From Kiloniellales bacterium (lineage in GTDB: Bacteria; Pseudomonadota; Alphaproteobacteria; Kiloniellales; JAKSBE01), in assembly GCA_030066685.1 (NCBI GenBank), contig JASJBF010000010.1, positions 124,001 through 188,000 of the forward strand: a stretch of 64,000 nucleotides of DNA, in the 5' to 3' direction. Below the pieces are notes generated by a model, which was not told where the DNA came from, ran no database searches, and saw nothing but the letters and a program-made list of their open reading frames with translations. Both the position numbers and the translations under genes were made by a program. Below are positions 1-8,578 of this stretch, one piece after another (within the stretch, counting starts at the first letter, position 1; each line of letters opens with the position of its first letter).

Positions 1-711
1 GGGGACGAACTGCGGGTTCTCGGCGACAAATGAGTCGATCTTGGGCCCTGCCACCGGCACCAGGTACGCCTCGCAAGACGCGACTGCTTCCTGCAGCGAC
101 AGGTTCGGGTGCGCGACCACGTAAACGGCGGCATCGATACGGCCGGCGCAGATCTCTTCGGCCTGGAGCGAGGTCCTAATCTCGGTGGCGGCCCGGAAAC
201 TTTCGAGCGTCCAACCCATGTGTTGCATCAGAGCGTCGAAGACGACGCGTCCGCCGGATCCGGGAAGGCCCACATTGACCCTTTTCTCGTCGATCAGGGC
301 CTCCAAGCCGGTGATGTTGGAGTTCTTGGCGGCGACGACGGTGAAGGTCTCCGGCACGACCGAGAACAAGGCACGCAACCCGGTATTGGGCCCTTCGCCG
401 GAAAACTCCGCGGTCCCTTTAAAGGCATGAAACTGCACGTCCGATTGGACGACCGCCAGCTCCAATTCGCCCGCGCGCAGGGCCCTTACATTGTAGACGG
501 ATCCTTCGGTGGCCTTGGTTTGGCAGCGCAGCCCGTGCTCTTCCGGGTTCTTCTTGAGGAAGCGACAGATCGAGGCCCCGATTTGATTGTAGATCCCGGC
601 GACGCTGCCGGCGCCGATCCTGAGCTGGGTCTCGGCCGTCGCGCCGAAGCTCGCGATCGAGACGCCGAGGACGATGACGGCCCGAAGCGCTCCTCGTAAC
701 CTCACGTGCAT
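1..711 (-). CDS. TAXI family TRAP transporter solute-binding protein (3' end outside window)
   Basis: Periplasmic substrate receptor of the TAXI class of TRAP transporters. The 237 visible residues start at ATG 711 with a short signal peptide ending near ASFGATAET. The typical opening LRIGAGSVAGIYNQIGASIC follows, then a segment on reading out a quantity (VYNVRALRAGELELAVVQSD) and the VGLPGSGGRVVFDALM loop that lines the binding cleft in this family. The C-terminus lies beyond base 1. No TRAP membrane subunit is visible inside the window, so the substrate cannot be guessed; glutamate or carboxylates are usual for the family. A second, distinct TAXI receptor lies at 51433. Family assignment is firm. 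Confidence 0.88.
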   Translation of the reverse strand, partial: MHVRLRGALRAVIVLGVSIASFGATAETQLRIGAGSVAGIYNQIGASICRFLKKNPEEHGLRCQTKATEGSVYNVRALRAGELELAVVQSDVQFHAFKGTAEFSGEGPNTGLRALFSVVPETFTVVAAKNSNITGLEALIDEKRVNVGLPGSGGRVVFDALMQHMGWTLESFRAATEIRTSLQAEEICAGRIDAAVYVVAHPNLSLQEAVASCEAYLVPVAGPKIDSFVAENPQFVP

Positions 712-840
712 GGTGTTGCTCCCTCGTGTCCCTGATTCTGCAAGACCGAGACCATATTAGCCTGTCTTTTCCGGCTTCGCGATTGCGGGCTGTCGTCTTG
801 TCCTGGCGTGCGCGGCCTTGATCGCGGGTGCTCTGCCACC

Positions 841-2154
841 TCAGTCCCGGCGCAGGCGGCAGGCGTAGAAGCCGTCCATGCCGCCCAGCTCCGACAGGTG
901 GCAGGGCAGGCTGCGCAGGTCGCCTTCGGGGGTGACCAGCTCGGAAAGGCCGTGAAGCTCCTCGGCCCGCAGCGGCTGGCGCGCCAGCCCGGGCGTCTCG
1001 TCGAGCAGGCGGGCGATGCGCTCCGGGCCCTCCTCGGGCTGCAGGGAGCAGACTGCGTAGACCAGGGTGCCGCCGGGCGCCAGCATGGCCGCGGCACCAC
1101 GCAGCAGCTCGTCCTGCACCTCGGTCAGCGCCGCCACATCCTGGGGTCGGCGCAAGCGGGCGATGTCGGGATGCCGGCGCAGGGTGCCGGTCGCCGTGCA
1201 GGGCGCGTCCAGGAGGACCGCTCCCGCCGGGTGCGGCGGGCGCCAGGTCGCGGCGTCGGCGACCACCGTCGCGGCGTCGAGGCCGAGCCGCTTGAGGTTG
1301 CCGCGCAGCCGCTCCAGGCGGCTCTCGCTCAGGTCGAGGGCGATGACCTCGGCCCCGGCGGCGGCCAGCTGCGCGGTCTTGCCGCCGGGTGCGGCGCAAA
1401 GGTCGAGCACAGTCTTGCCCGCCAGGGCGCCGAAGAGCCGCACCGGCAGGCCGGCGGCGAAGTCCTGGACCCACCAGGCACCGGCGCCGTAGCCGGGCAG
1501 GCGGCCGACCTCGCCGGCCCCGGGCGCCAGCCGCAGGGCGCCCCCGGGCAGCACCTTGGCGTCGAACCGTAGGGCCCACAACTCCGGGTCCTCGCCCTGC
1601 CGCAGGGTCAGGTCGAGCGGCGGGTCCAGGAGCTGGACCTCGGCGCTGCGGCGCGCCGCCGCCTCCCCGTAGGCCGCACTCCAACTGCGCCAGAGCCAAT
1701 CCGGGGTGTTGAGCCGGGCGGCGTCCTGCTCGGCGACCAGGGTCTGGCCGGTCTCGGCCAGGCGGCGCAGGACGGCGTTGATCAGGCCGCGGAAGGGCCG
1801 TTCCCCCTGCCCCAGCGCCAGGGCCACCGTCGTGCTGACCGCGGCATGGGCCGGCACCGCCAGGAAGCAGACCTGGGCCACGCCCAGGCGCAGGATCGCG
1901 CGGACCCGGGCCTTGGAGGGCTTGAGCGGCCGCTCCATCCGGGCGTCGATCAGCGCGTCGATCTGGCCCTGGCGGCGCAGGCAGGTGCCGACCAGGGCGC
2001 GGACGAAGGCCCGGTCCCGGGTTGCCAGAGCGTCCAGGCCACGGTGGGCGGCGACGGCTTCGTCGAGCGGCCGGCCGCGCTGCCACACCGCTTCCAGCAG
2101 GTCGAGCGCGACGGCGCGGCTGGAGGGCGGGTGCGGATCTTGTCGGGACGGCAT
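841..2154 (-). CDS. rsmB: 16S rRNA (cytosine-967-C5)-methyltransferase RsmB
   Basis: SAM-dependent methyltransferase that makes m5C967 in 16S rRNA. The 437-residue protein has an N-terminal NusB-like RNA-binding domain (about residues 8-140), then the Rossmann methyltransferase domain with SAM motif VLDLCAAPGGKTAQL near residue 248. Motif IV (LLDAPCTATGTLRRHPD) and motif VI (YAVCSLQPEEG) carry the two cysteines used in catalysis and product release in m5C RNA methyltransferases. It lies 63 bases downstream of htpX on the same strand, an arrangement common in alphaproteobacteria, and is probably cotranscribed with it. Length is normal for the family. Confidence 0.93.
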   Translation of the reverse strand: MPSRQDPHPPSSRAVALDLLEAVWQRGRPLDEAVAAHRGLDALATRDRAFVRALVGTCLRRQGQIDALIDARMERPLKPSKARVRAILRLGVAQVCFLAVPAHAAVSTTVALALGQGERPFRGLINAVLRRLAETGQTLVAEQDAARLNTPDWLWRSWSAAYGEAAARRSAEVQLLDPPLDLTLRQGEDPELWALRFDAKVLPGGALRLAPGAGEVGRLPGYGAGAWWVQDFAAGLPVRLFGALAGKTVLDLCAAPGGKTAQLAAAGAEVIALDLSESRLERLRGNLKRLGLDAATVVADAATWRPPHPAGAVLLDAPCTATGTLRRHPDIARLRRPQDVAALTEVQDELLRGAAAMLAPGGTLVYAVCSLQPEEGPERIARLLDETPGLARQPLRAEELHGLSELVTPEGDLRSLPCHLSELGGMDGFYACRLRRD

Positions 2155-2217
2155 ACCCTGTTGTGCCCGGCCGGACCGGGCCCTGGCAAGCCGAGTCGGC
2201 GCCGCGAGCGGCCCTCG

Positions 2218-3084
2218 TCAGCCCCAGGGGCCGCGCCCGCCGGCGGTCTCGCCCGCCAGGGCGCGCAGCCGGGCGACCCGCTCGGCGGTCTTGGGATGGG
2301 TGCGGAACAGGCCGTCGACGGCATGGGCGTGCAGCGGGTTGATGATGAACATGTGCGCCGTCGCCGGATTGCCTTCGGCACGCTGGTTGTCGATCCCCTG
2401 GGCCAAGCGCTCGATCTTCTCCAGCGCCGAGGCCAGCCAGAGCGGCCGGCCGCAGATCTCCGCGCCGATCCGGTCGGCCTCGTACTCGCGCGAGCGGCTG
2501 ATCGCCATCTGCACCAGGCTGGCGGCCAAGGGCGCCAGGATCGCCACCAGGATGACGCCGACCAAGCCCAGCGGGTTGTTGCGGTTGCCGCCGAAGAACA
2601 GGCCGAAGGTCGCCAGCATCGAGATCGCGCCGGCGATGGTCGCGGTCACTGTCATGGTCAGGGTGTCGCGGTTCTTGATGTGCGCCAGCTCGTGCGCGAC
2701 CACGCCGGCGACCTCCTCGTCGGTCAGGCGGCTGAGAAGCCCGCGGGTCACCGCGACCGCGGCGTTGTCCGGGTTGCGGCCGGTGGCGAAGGCGTTGGGC
2801 TGGTCGCTGTCGATGATGTAGACCGCCGGCATCGGCAGTTCGGCGTTACCGGCCAGGGTCTCGACCATGCGGGTGAGCCCCGGCGCGCTGGATGCGTCGA
2901 CCGGCCGGGCGCCGTACATGCGCAGCACCAGCTTGTCCGAATTCCAATAGGCAAAGCCGTTGGTCGCCACGGCGAAGAGCAGGGCGAAGATCATGCCGCC
3001 GCTGCCGCCCAGCAGGTAGCCGACGCCGAGGAACAGGGCGGTCATTGCCGCCATCAGCATAAAGGTGCGCGTATGGTTCATCAT
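2218..3084 (-). CDS. htpX: Membrane zinc metalloprotease HtpX (M48 family)
   Basis: Inner-membrane quality-control protease that degrades misfolded membrane proteins. The 288-residue protein begins with two hydrophobic segments (about 7-26 and 30-46). The zinc-binding HELAH motif is at residues 131-135, followed by two more hydrophobic stretches. The third ligand region, [13 protein letters not shown], is near residue 205. Two consecutive ATGs (3084 and 3081) are possible starts. It precedes rsmB. HtpX is usually heat- or envelope-stress induced, but I see no clear regulatory site here. Confidence 0.94.
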   Translation of the reverse strand: MMNHTRTFMLMAAMTALFLGVGYLLGGSGGMIFALLFAVATNGFAYWNSDKLVLRMYGARPVDASSAPGLTRMVETLAGNAELPMPAVYIIDSDQPNAFATGRNPDNAAVAVTRGLLSRLTDEEVAGVVAHELAHIKNRDTLTMTVTATIAGAISMLATFGLFFGGNRNNPLGLVGVILVAILAPLAASLVQMAISRSREYEADRIGAEICGRPLWLASALEKIERLAQGIDNQRAEGNPATAHMFIINPLHAHAVDGLFRTHPKTAERVARLRALAGETAGGRGPWG

Positions 3085-3183
3085 AGGTCTTGGCTCTCAA
3101 ACCCTCCGTATCCGCCACTTGGGCATTGCCGAAAGCCGCTTCAAGACTTGCTCTCGGCCTTGCGGCGGGCCATATGAGCAAGC

Positions 3184-3417
3184 ATGACCAAGGACTTCAA
3201 AGCCCACACCCCGGCCCCGGCCAAGGCGAGCCGCCTGGCCCCCTCACCGCCTTCGGCACCGCCCCGGCGGATCGACAAAGCCGAGCTGGAAGCCGCGGCC
3301 AAGGCGAAGACCGAGGACAAGCCGGGCGCGAAACCCAAGGAGATCGGCGGGCCCGAAGGGCCCGAGCCGACCCGCTACGGCGACTGGGAACGCAAGGGCA
3401 TCTGTGTCGATTTCTGA
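3184..3417 (+). CDS. DUF1674 protein, SDHAF4-like succinate dehydrogenase assembly factor
   Basis: A 77-residue protein whose C-terminus, EPTRYGDWERKGICVDF, is the diagnostic DUF1674 signature. The eukaryotic members (SDHAF4/Sdh8) bind flavinylated SdhA and protect it before the succinate dehydrogenase complex assembles. The bacterial proteins are inferred to do the same. The N-terminal half is Ala/Pro/Lys-rich and likely disordered. It is followed 9 bases later by an HD phosphohydrolase gene on the same strand. No sdh genes are in the window. Confidence 0.85.
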   Translation: MTKDFKAHTPAPAKASRLAPSPPSAPPRRIDKAELEAAAKAKTEDKPGAKPKEIGGPEGPEPTRYGDWERKGICVDF

Positions 3418-3426
3418 GCGCCGCAC

Positions 3427-4068
3427 ATGACGGGTGACAACGCTCACGGCGGCTTCAGCCTGGCGCGCTGGCGCGATTTGATGTCCGCGCTGGACCTGGG
3501 CGAGCAGGACGAGACCTACGCTGCCCTGGCCGAGGCCTACGGCGCCCGCGGGCGTCACTACCATACCCAGGACCACATCGCCGCCTGCCTGGCCCTGCTC
3601 GACGACTACGCCGACCTCGCCGCAAAGCCGGCGGAGGCCGAGCTGGCGCTCTGGTTCCACGACGCGGTCTACAGCACCAAGGCCTTCGACAACGAGGCGA
3701 AGAGCGCCGACTGGGCGGCCGAGTTCCTGGCCGAGGCCGGCGCCGAAGCGCCGGTTGCGGACCGGGTGGCCACGCATGTCCGGGCGACCAAGCACGACGA
3801 CACCCCGCCCTCGGGCGACTCGGCGCTGGTGGTCGACATCGACCTCTCGATCCTCGGCCGCGAGCCTGAGATCTTCGACGCCTTCGACCGGGCAATCCGC
3901 AAGGAATACTCTTGGGTGCCCGGCTTCCTGTTCCGCCAGAAGCGGCGCCAGCTCCTGCAGCACCTGATGGAGCGCCCGGTCCTCTACGCGACCCCGGCCC
4001 TGCGCGAGCGCTTCGAAGCCCCGGCCCGCGCAAACCTCGAACGGGCCCTGGGCCGGCTGGCCTCCTAG
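3427..4068 (+). CDS. HD-domain phosphohydrolase-like protein
   Basis: A 213-residue protein of the predicted metal-dependent HD superfamily (COG4339-like). Visible ligands are the early His pair in GRHYHTQDHIAACLALLDD, the HD dyad in LWFHDAVY near residue 78, a His in ATHVRATKHDD and the distal Asp in LVVDIDLSILGR. The substrate is unknown, and no synthetase or nucleotide-cyclase domain is attached. It follows the DUF1674 gene closely (9 bases), so the two may share a transcript. Family is clear; function is not. Confidence 0.8.
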   Translation: MTGDNAHGGFSLARWRDLMSALDLGEQDETYAALAEAYGARGRHYHTQDHIAACLALLDDYADLAAKPAEAELALWFHDAVYSTKAFDNEAKSADWAAEFLAEAGAEAPVADRVATHVRATKHDDTPPSGDSALVVDIDLSILGREPEIFDAFDRAIRKEYSWVPGFLFRQKRRQLLQHLMERPVLYATPALRERFEAPARANLERALGRLAS

Positions 4069-4170
4069 GCGTCCCGGCATTTCCCTGAGGATCCAAAGCA
4101 AAGCCGCAAGACGGCGCCGCAGACGCGCGGTTAGACTGTGACGGTCCCGTTGCCGTTTCGGAGGCCCGCG

Positions 4171-5184
4171 ATGCTCGAGACGTTCGAACGCTATCCGCTG
4201 ATGTTCGGCCCGACGCCGATCGAGAAGCTCAGCCGCCTGTCCGAGCACCTCGGCGGCGATGTCGAGATCTACGCCAAGCGCGAGGACTGCAACTCCGGTC
4301 TCGCCTTCGGTGGCAACAAGATCCGCAAGCTCGAGTACATCGTCCCCGACGCCATCGCTTCCGGGGCCGATACCCTGGTCACCATCGGCGGCGTGCAGTC
4401 GAACCACACGCGCCAGGTCGCGGCGGTCGCGGCCAAGCTCGGGATGAAGTGCCGCCTGGTCCAGGAGAGCTGGGTCCCCTTCCCCGACGCGGTCTACGAC
4501 CGGGTCGGCAACATCCTGATGAGCCGCGTCATGGGCGCCGAGGTCGAGCTGGTCGACGAGGGCTTCGACATCGGCATCCGCGAAAGCTGGGAGCGGGCCC
4601 TGGAGGACGTCAAGGCCAAGGGCGGCAAGCCCTACGCGATTCCCGCCGGCGCCTCGGTGCACAAATACGGCGGCCTCGGCTACGTCGGCTTCGCCGAGGA
4701 GGTCCGCGCCCAGGAGGCCGAGGCCGGGATCCGCTTCGACACCATCGTTGTCTGCTCCGTGACCGGCTCGACCCAGGCCGGCATGGTGGTCGGCTTCGCC
4801 GCGGACGGCCGCGCCCAAAGGGTGATCGGGATCGATGCCTCGGCGACGCCCGCGCAGACCCGGGCCCAGGTCCTGGAGATCGCCCGCAACACCGCCGTGC
4901 TGGTCGGGCTCGGCCGGGAAATCGCCGAGGACGAGGTGGTGCTGGAAGAGGGCTACGCCTACCCGGCCTACGGCCTTCCCTCGCAGGAGACCAACGAGGC
5001 GATCCGGCTCTGCGCGCGCCTGGAAGGCATGATGACCGACCCGGTCTACGAGGGGAAATCCATGCAGGGCCTGATCGATCTGGTCCGCAAGGGCCGCTTC
5101 CCCGCCGGCTCGAAGATCCTCTATGCCCACCTCGGCGGCGTGCCGGCGATCAACGCCTACAGCTACGTCTACCGGAACGGCTGA
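4171..5184 (+). CDS. acdS: 1-aminocyclopropane-1-carboxylate deaminase
   Basis: PLP enzyme converting ACC to 2-oxobutyrate and ammonia, which lowers ethylene in plant hosts. I start it at ATG 4171 because a GGAG lies 7 bases upstream and the resulting 337-residue protein matches the family length; an upstream GTG at 4138 would add 11 residues. The PLP lysine lies in [11 protein letters not shown]. Residues separating true ACC deaminases from D-cysteine desulfhydrases are present: the Tyr-Glu of [11 protein letters not shown] and the Leu of LYAHLGG. It stands alone, with no acdR/Lrp-type regulator beside it. Presence suggests occasional plant or algal association (inference). Confidence 0.93.
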   Translation: MLETFERYPLMFGPTPIEKLSRLSEHLGGDVEIYAKREDCNSGLAFGGNKIRKLEYIVPDAIASGADTLVTIGGVQSNHTRQVAAVAAKLGMKCRLVQESWVPFPDAVYDRVGNILMSRVMGAEVELVDEGFDIGIRESWERALEDVKAKGGKPYAIPAGASVHKYGGLGYVGFAEEVRAQEAEAGIRFDTIVVCSVTGSTQAGMVVGFAADGRAQRVIGIDASATPAQTRAQVLEIARNTAVLVGLGREIAEDEVVLEEGYAYPAYGLPSQETNEAIRLCARLEGMMTDPVYEGKSMQGLIDLVRKGRFPAGSKILYAHLGGVPAINAYSYVYRNG

Positions 5185-5197
5185 CGGCCGAAGCCCG

Positions 5198-5866
5198 CTA
5201 TTGGCCGGGTCTGGAAGTAGAGGCGGCCTCCGAGACCTCGGCTTCGTCGACCGGCAGGCGCCAGCGCTTGAGCAGTGCCGCGATCAAGAGGTAGGACAGC
5301 CAGCTGATGTCCCAGGCGAGGGTGGACACGAAAGCGAAGGGCAAGGTGATCAGCGCGGTGAGCGGCTCGGCCAGGACGCCGACCCGCAGGTTGCGCACCT
5401 CCGCTTCGCCGACGACCGGTAGCAGCAGGCGGTGACGCCGGCTCGCGTACCACCAGCCGATGGCACCCAGAGACCCGAGAACGGCGGCCAGGGCGCTCAT
5501 GATCGCGAGCGAGATCGGGTCTCCGTCGAACACGACCACGAAGTCCTGCCAGATGACCAGCAGCAGGATGACGACGACCTGCAGGATCGTCAGACAGGCG
5601 TGGAGGGCGTTCGTCGCCGCCAGCTTGCCGAGCAGGATGTTGCTCTGAACCCAGTAGATCAGCACGATCGCGATGATCAGGGCGCCGATCAAGAAGGTGT
5701 CCTGCGCGGCTTCCAGATAGGCCGCCATGCCCCGATCGGCCCAGTCCTGGGGCCGGGGGAGGTCATAGACCACCAGGACGATGACCACGGCATAGACCAC
5801 GTCGATGAAGTGCCCGAGCCGGTGCAGCTGACGCTTTCCGGCGATCGCATCGGCCTCTGTCTTCAC
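5198..5866 (-). CDS. TMEM175/DUF1211-like membrane protein
   Basis: An integral membrane protein of about 222 residues with roughly six hydrophobic segments. The first helix, RLGHFIDVVYAVVIVLVVYDLP, resembles the TMEM175 pore helix RxxxFSDGVxAIxxTLLVLxL, but the FSDG core reads FIDV. Membership is therefore likely and K+ channel function unproven. I place the start at GTG 5866, preceded by a strong GGGAGGGA; a longer frame to 5929 would add a basic non-hydrophobic stretch. It converges with acdS and there is no operon partner. Confidence 0.6.
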   Translation of the reverse strand: MKTEADAIAGKRQLHRLGHFIDVVYAVVIVLVVYDLPRPQDWADRGMAAYLEAAQDTFLIGALIIAIVLIYWVQSNILLGKLAATNALHACLTILQVVVILLLVIWQDFVVVFDGDPISLAIMSALAAVLGSLGAIGWWYASRRHRLLLPVVGEAEVRNLRVGVLAEPLTALITLPFAFVSTLAWDISWLSYLLIAALLKRWRLPVDEAEVSEAASTSRPGQ

Positions 5867-6084
5867 GTCTCCCTCCCGTGGCCGCCAACACCGGAAGGCC
5901 GCGCTACGGGCGCTCTCGCGCGTCCTCACCGTTGTCGTTCCCGGTCCGACAAATTTATGGGGAACCGCGAGGCGACCCCGACTCCTCCATCGCCCTCGAC
6001 GGGCCGCCTCATGTCACGGGCAACAAGTCTATCCGACTCCTGTCGGCGCCGGTTCGCTTTTTTGCCAGCAAAGGGAGGCAAATC

Positions 6085-6999
6085 TCAGCTCGGCCCGCCT
6101 TGCCGCGGGGCCAGGTTGACCAGGGCGACGCCGAGGACGACCAGGGCCATGCCGGCCAGCGCGAGGGGGCCGAAGCGCTCGTCGAAGATCAGCCAGGCCA
6201 GGACCGCGGTCGAGGGCGGCACGAGGTAGAAGAGGCTGGCGACCCGCGAGGCGGCGCCCCGGCGGATCAGGATGATCAAGAGGGTCACCGCGCCGAAGGA
6301 CAGGACGATCACCAGCCAGGCGAGCGCGAAGACGAAGGCCGGAGTCCAGTCGATGGTCCGGGTCTCGAAGCTGAAGGCCAGCAGGCCGGTGGCCAGGGCG
6401 GCGGCGGCGAACTGGATGGCGTTGCCGCTCCTGAGCGGCATCTCGCTGCAGAAGCGCTTCTGGTAGAGCGTGCCGGCGGTGATCCCGAAGAGCGCCAGGA
6501 CCGAGAGCGCCATGCCGAGCGGCGTGCCGAGGCCCAGGGCCAGCTTCTGCCAGACCACCAGGGTCACGCCGAGGAAGCCGAGCCCCAGGCCCAGCCACTG
6601 GCGCGGGGTCACCCGCTCGCCGAGGACCGGACCCGCGGCGACCGCGGTCAGCAGCGGCTGCACCCCGACGATCAGGGCCGAGACCCCGGCCTCGACGCCC
6701 AGGTCGATGGAGGCGAAGACCCCTCCCAGGTAGACCCCGTGCAGCAGCAGGCCGGCGACCGCGATGTGTCCGGCGGCGCCCCAGGACTCCGGCCAGGGCG
6801 CCCGCACGATCAGCACGAAGGCGAGCAGCGCGCCGCTGACCAGCATGAAGCGCACCGCCAGGAAGGTCATGGGCTCGGCCGAGGGCAGGCCGAGCTTGGC
6901 GCCGATGAAGCCGGTGCTCCAAAGGAAGACGAAGACCCCGGGCGTGATCGCGAGCCAGATAGAGGCCGCGCCGTCGCCGTTGCGAGAGGGGGCGCTCAA
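6085..6999 (-). CDS. DMT superfamily (EamA) transporter
   Basis: A 304-residue inner-membrane transporter with ten hydrophobic helices in two EamA repeats; the second begins around LGTPLGMALSVLALFG. The glycine- and proline-rich helix ends (FLWSTGFIGAKLGLPSAEP) are typical of drug/metabolite exporters. The substrate is unknown. The likely start is TTG 6999, without a strong ribosome site, so the exact N-terminus is uncertain. It lies 22 bases downstream of the DUF1194 gene and is probably cotranscribed. Confidence 0.82.
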   Translation of the reverse strand: MSAPSRNGDGAASIWLAITPGVFVFLWSTGFIGAKLGLPSAEPMTFLAVRFMLVSGALLAFVLIVRAPWPESWGAAGHIAVAGLLLHGVYLGGVFASIDLGVEAGVSALIVGVQPLLTAVAAGPVLGERVTPRQWLGLGLGFLGVTLVVWQKLALGLGTPLGMALSVLALFGITAGTLYQKRFCSEMPLRSGNAIQFAAAALATGLLAFSFETRTIDWTPAFVFALAWLVIVLSFGAVTLLIILIRRGAASRVASLFYLVPPSTAVLAWLIFDERFGPLALAGMALVVLGVALVNLAPRQGGPS

Positions 7000-7021
7000 G
7001 GCCGGGTCGCGGCCGGCGGGG

Positions 7022-7708
7022 TCACGGCGCGGCCTTGTCGTCCGCCGCGGCGTCCGGGTTCCCCGGCGGCGCCTCGCGGCCGACGACCTCGAGGAAGAGC
7101 TTGTTGCGCAGCGCCTCGTAGAAGTCCTCGCGCCGCTCCACCGGCAGCACGAAGCCGGTCGCGACGTGCTGCAGGTAGTAGTCCGAGATGTCGACCTCGG
7201 GGTCGTTGTCGATCGCCAGGCCGTTGATCTCGATGTCCCGCTCGGCGGCCTTGCGCCGGACCTTGGTCAGAAGCCGCCGGTCGACGTTCTCCACGCCGTC
7301 GCCGGAGATGTCGATCACCTTGCGGCCCTGCTTGCCGGCGAGCAGCCCGAGGGCCAGCTGGACCGCATAGCCGATGCCGGTCTGGCCGCGCAGGCCGTCC
7401 GGCGACTTGCGGCTGTATCGCTGCGCCGCGCCCTGGGCATTGGTCCAGCCGGTGACCAGCTCGGTCCGGCTGTCAAACTCGACGATGGCGACCCGGGTGT
7501 CGCTGAGCGCCTGGACCACGGCCTCGTCGGTCAGCAGGCGGATGTAGGCCTCGCGCTGCAGGCGCAGCTCCTCCGGGTCGATAGAGTTGGAGCGGTCGAC
7601 CAGCAGGACCAGCCAGTCGGCGGCGGCGGCCGGTGCGGGGGCGAGGGCCAGGCAAAGGACGGCGAGGCGCGCGATGCTTCGTCGAAAGGCTCTGCCCCGG
7701 CGGGCCAT
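7022..7708 (-). CDS. DUF1194 secreted von Willebrand A-like protein
   Basis: A 228-residue exported protein. It has a basic N-terminus and a signal peptide ending near APAAAADW. A VWA-like fold then opens with LVLLVDRSNSIDPEELRLQR; the classical MIDAS DxSxS reads DRSNS, so metal binding is plausible. KVIDISGDGVENVDRR is a second conserved DUF1194 block. The role of the family is unknown, and the export signal implies a periplasmic location. It is upstream of the EamA transporter gene. Confidence 0.84.
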   Translation of the reverse strand: MARRGRAFRRSIARLAVLCLALAPAPAAAADWLVLLVDRSNSIDPEELRLQREAYIRLLTDEAVVQALSDTRVAIVEFDSRTELVTGWTNAQGAAQRYSRKSPDGLRGQTGIGYAVQLALGLLAGKQGRKVIDISGDGVENVDRRLLTKVRRKAAERDIEINGLAIDNDPEVDISDYYLQHVATGFVLPVERREDFYEALRNKLFLEVVGREAPPGNPDAAADDKAAP

Positions 7709-7912
7709 GATCGCGGTTTCCCCCGGCTGGTCGAAGAGGTCTTAACCTGTCAGCCATAGCCCTCGAGGTCCAGTGTCTCGGCGCTACGCTCCCAGTCGTT
7801 GCAGCAATCCGCTTCGGCCGCGCGCCGCCGTCCCCGGTCGGGCGACTTGTCTTGCGCCGGTTTTGGTTGAAAGCTTCCACCCTGCGGCCAAGCCCACGGG
7901 GGAGTTCAGGAC

Positions 7913-8560
7913 ATGAGACTGCAAACGGGGTCGATCTATCGGTCCGGGGCACTTCAGCTTCTCGTCGCTCTCGTCCTTTTGATCCTCCTGTCGTCCATTC
8001 TTGAAGGGACGCAGTTCGGGCAAGTCGCCGTCGATGTCCTCTTAGCCCTGGTCATTCTGGCAACGGTGAGGGCCGCGAGCGGGGAGCGTCGAATCCAAAT
8101 CGCCTTTCTCGTGCTGGCGGTTGCGGCCATCGCCCTCCTCTGGACGAGCGATGGGGTTCAACGGGTCGGTGTCGGAGTCGTTGGGTTGCTGATCTTCGTT
8201 GTCCTCAACGTCGGGACCATCGCCCTGATGCTGCGGCGCATCCTGCAAGCGGCGATCGTGGACTTCGACGTTCTCTGCAGCGCCGTCGCCGTCTATCTGC
8301 TGCTCGGCGTCACCTGGGCGCTGACCTACATTGTCATCGATACCTTGGACCCGGCCGCCTTCGAGCAGCTGGCGCTACGCGCCTGGGCCGGCGGAACGGA
8401 TTACGTCTATTTCAGCTTCGTGACCCTGACGACGCTCGGCTACGGCGACATTTCCCCGGACGGCAACTTCGTGCGCATCTGGGCCGTGATGGAGGCCGCC
8501 GTCGGTGTCCTCTACCTCGCGCTCCTGATCGCGCGCCTGGTCAGCCTCTATCGCCCGTAA
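7913..8560 (+). CDS. Two-TM potassium channel family protein
   Basis: A 215-residue membrane protein. An N-terminal block of four hydrophobic helices (about residues 13-105) is followed by an Ion_trans_2 pore module. The module comprises an outer helix, the pore loop FVTLTTLGYGDISP containing the TxGYGD potassium selectivity filter, and an inner helix ending near residue 212. There is no RCK/TrkA regulatory domain, which is the usual C-terminal partner. Transcribed alone, divergent from the DUF1194 gene across 204 bases. Potassium selectivity is inferred from the filter. Confidence 0.87.
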   Translation: MRLQTGSIYRSGALQLLVALVLLILLSSILEGTQFGQVAVDVLLALVILATVRAASGERRIQIAFLVLAVAAIALLWTSDGVQRVGVGVVGLLIFVVLNVGTIALMLRRILQAAIVDFDVLCSAVAVYLLLGVTWALTYIVIDTLDPAAFEQLALRAWAGGTDYVYFSFVTLTTLGYGDISPDGNFVRIWAVMEAAVGVLYLALLIARLVSLYRP

Positions 8561-8578
8561 ACCCCGGGCTTTGTAGGC

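Noticed and set aside
419-2086. 555-residue reading frame on the minus strand overlapping rsmB
   Set aside because: Arg/Pro/Gly-rich product without family resemblance; it is a frame shadow of rsmB and of the TAXI receptor in GC-rich DNA.
3244-5130. 628-residue minus-strand frame across the HD and acdS genes
   Set aside because: Lies antisense to two well-supported genes, and its composition (Gly/Leu/Arg/Asp/His-rich) is typical of an antisense shadow.
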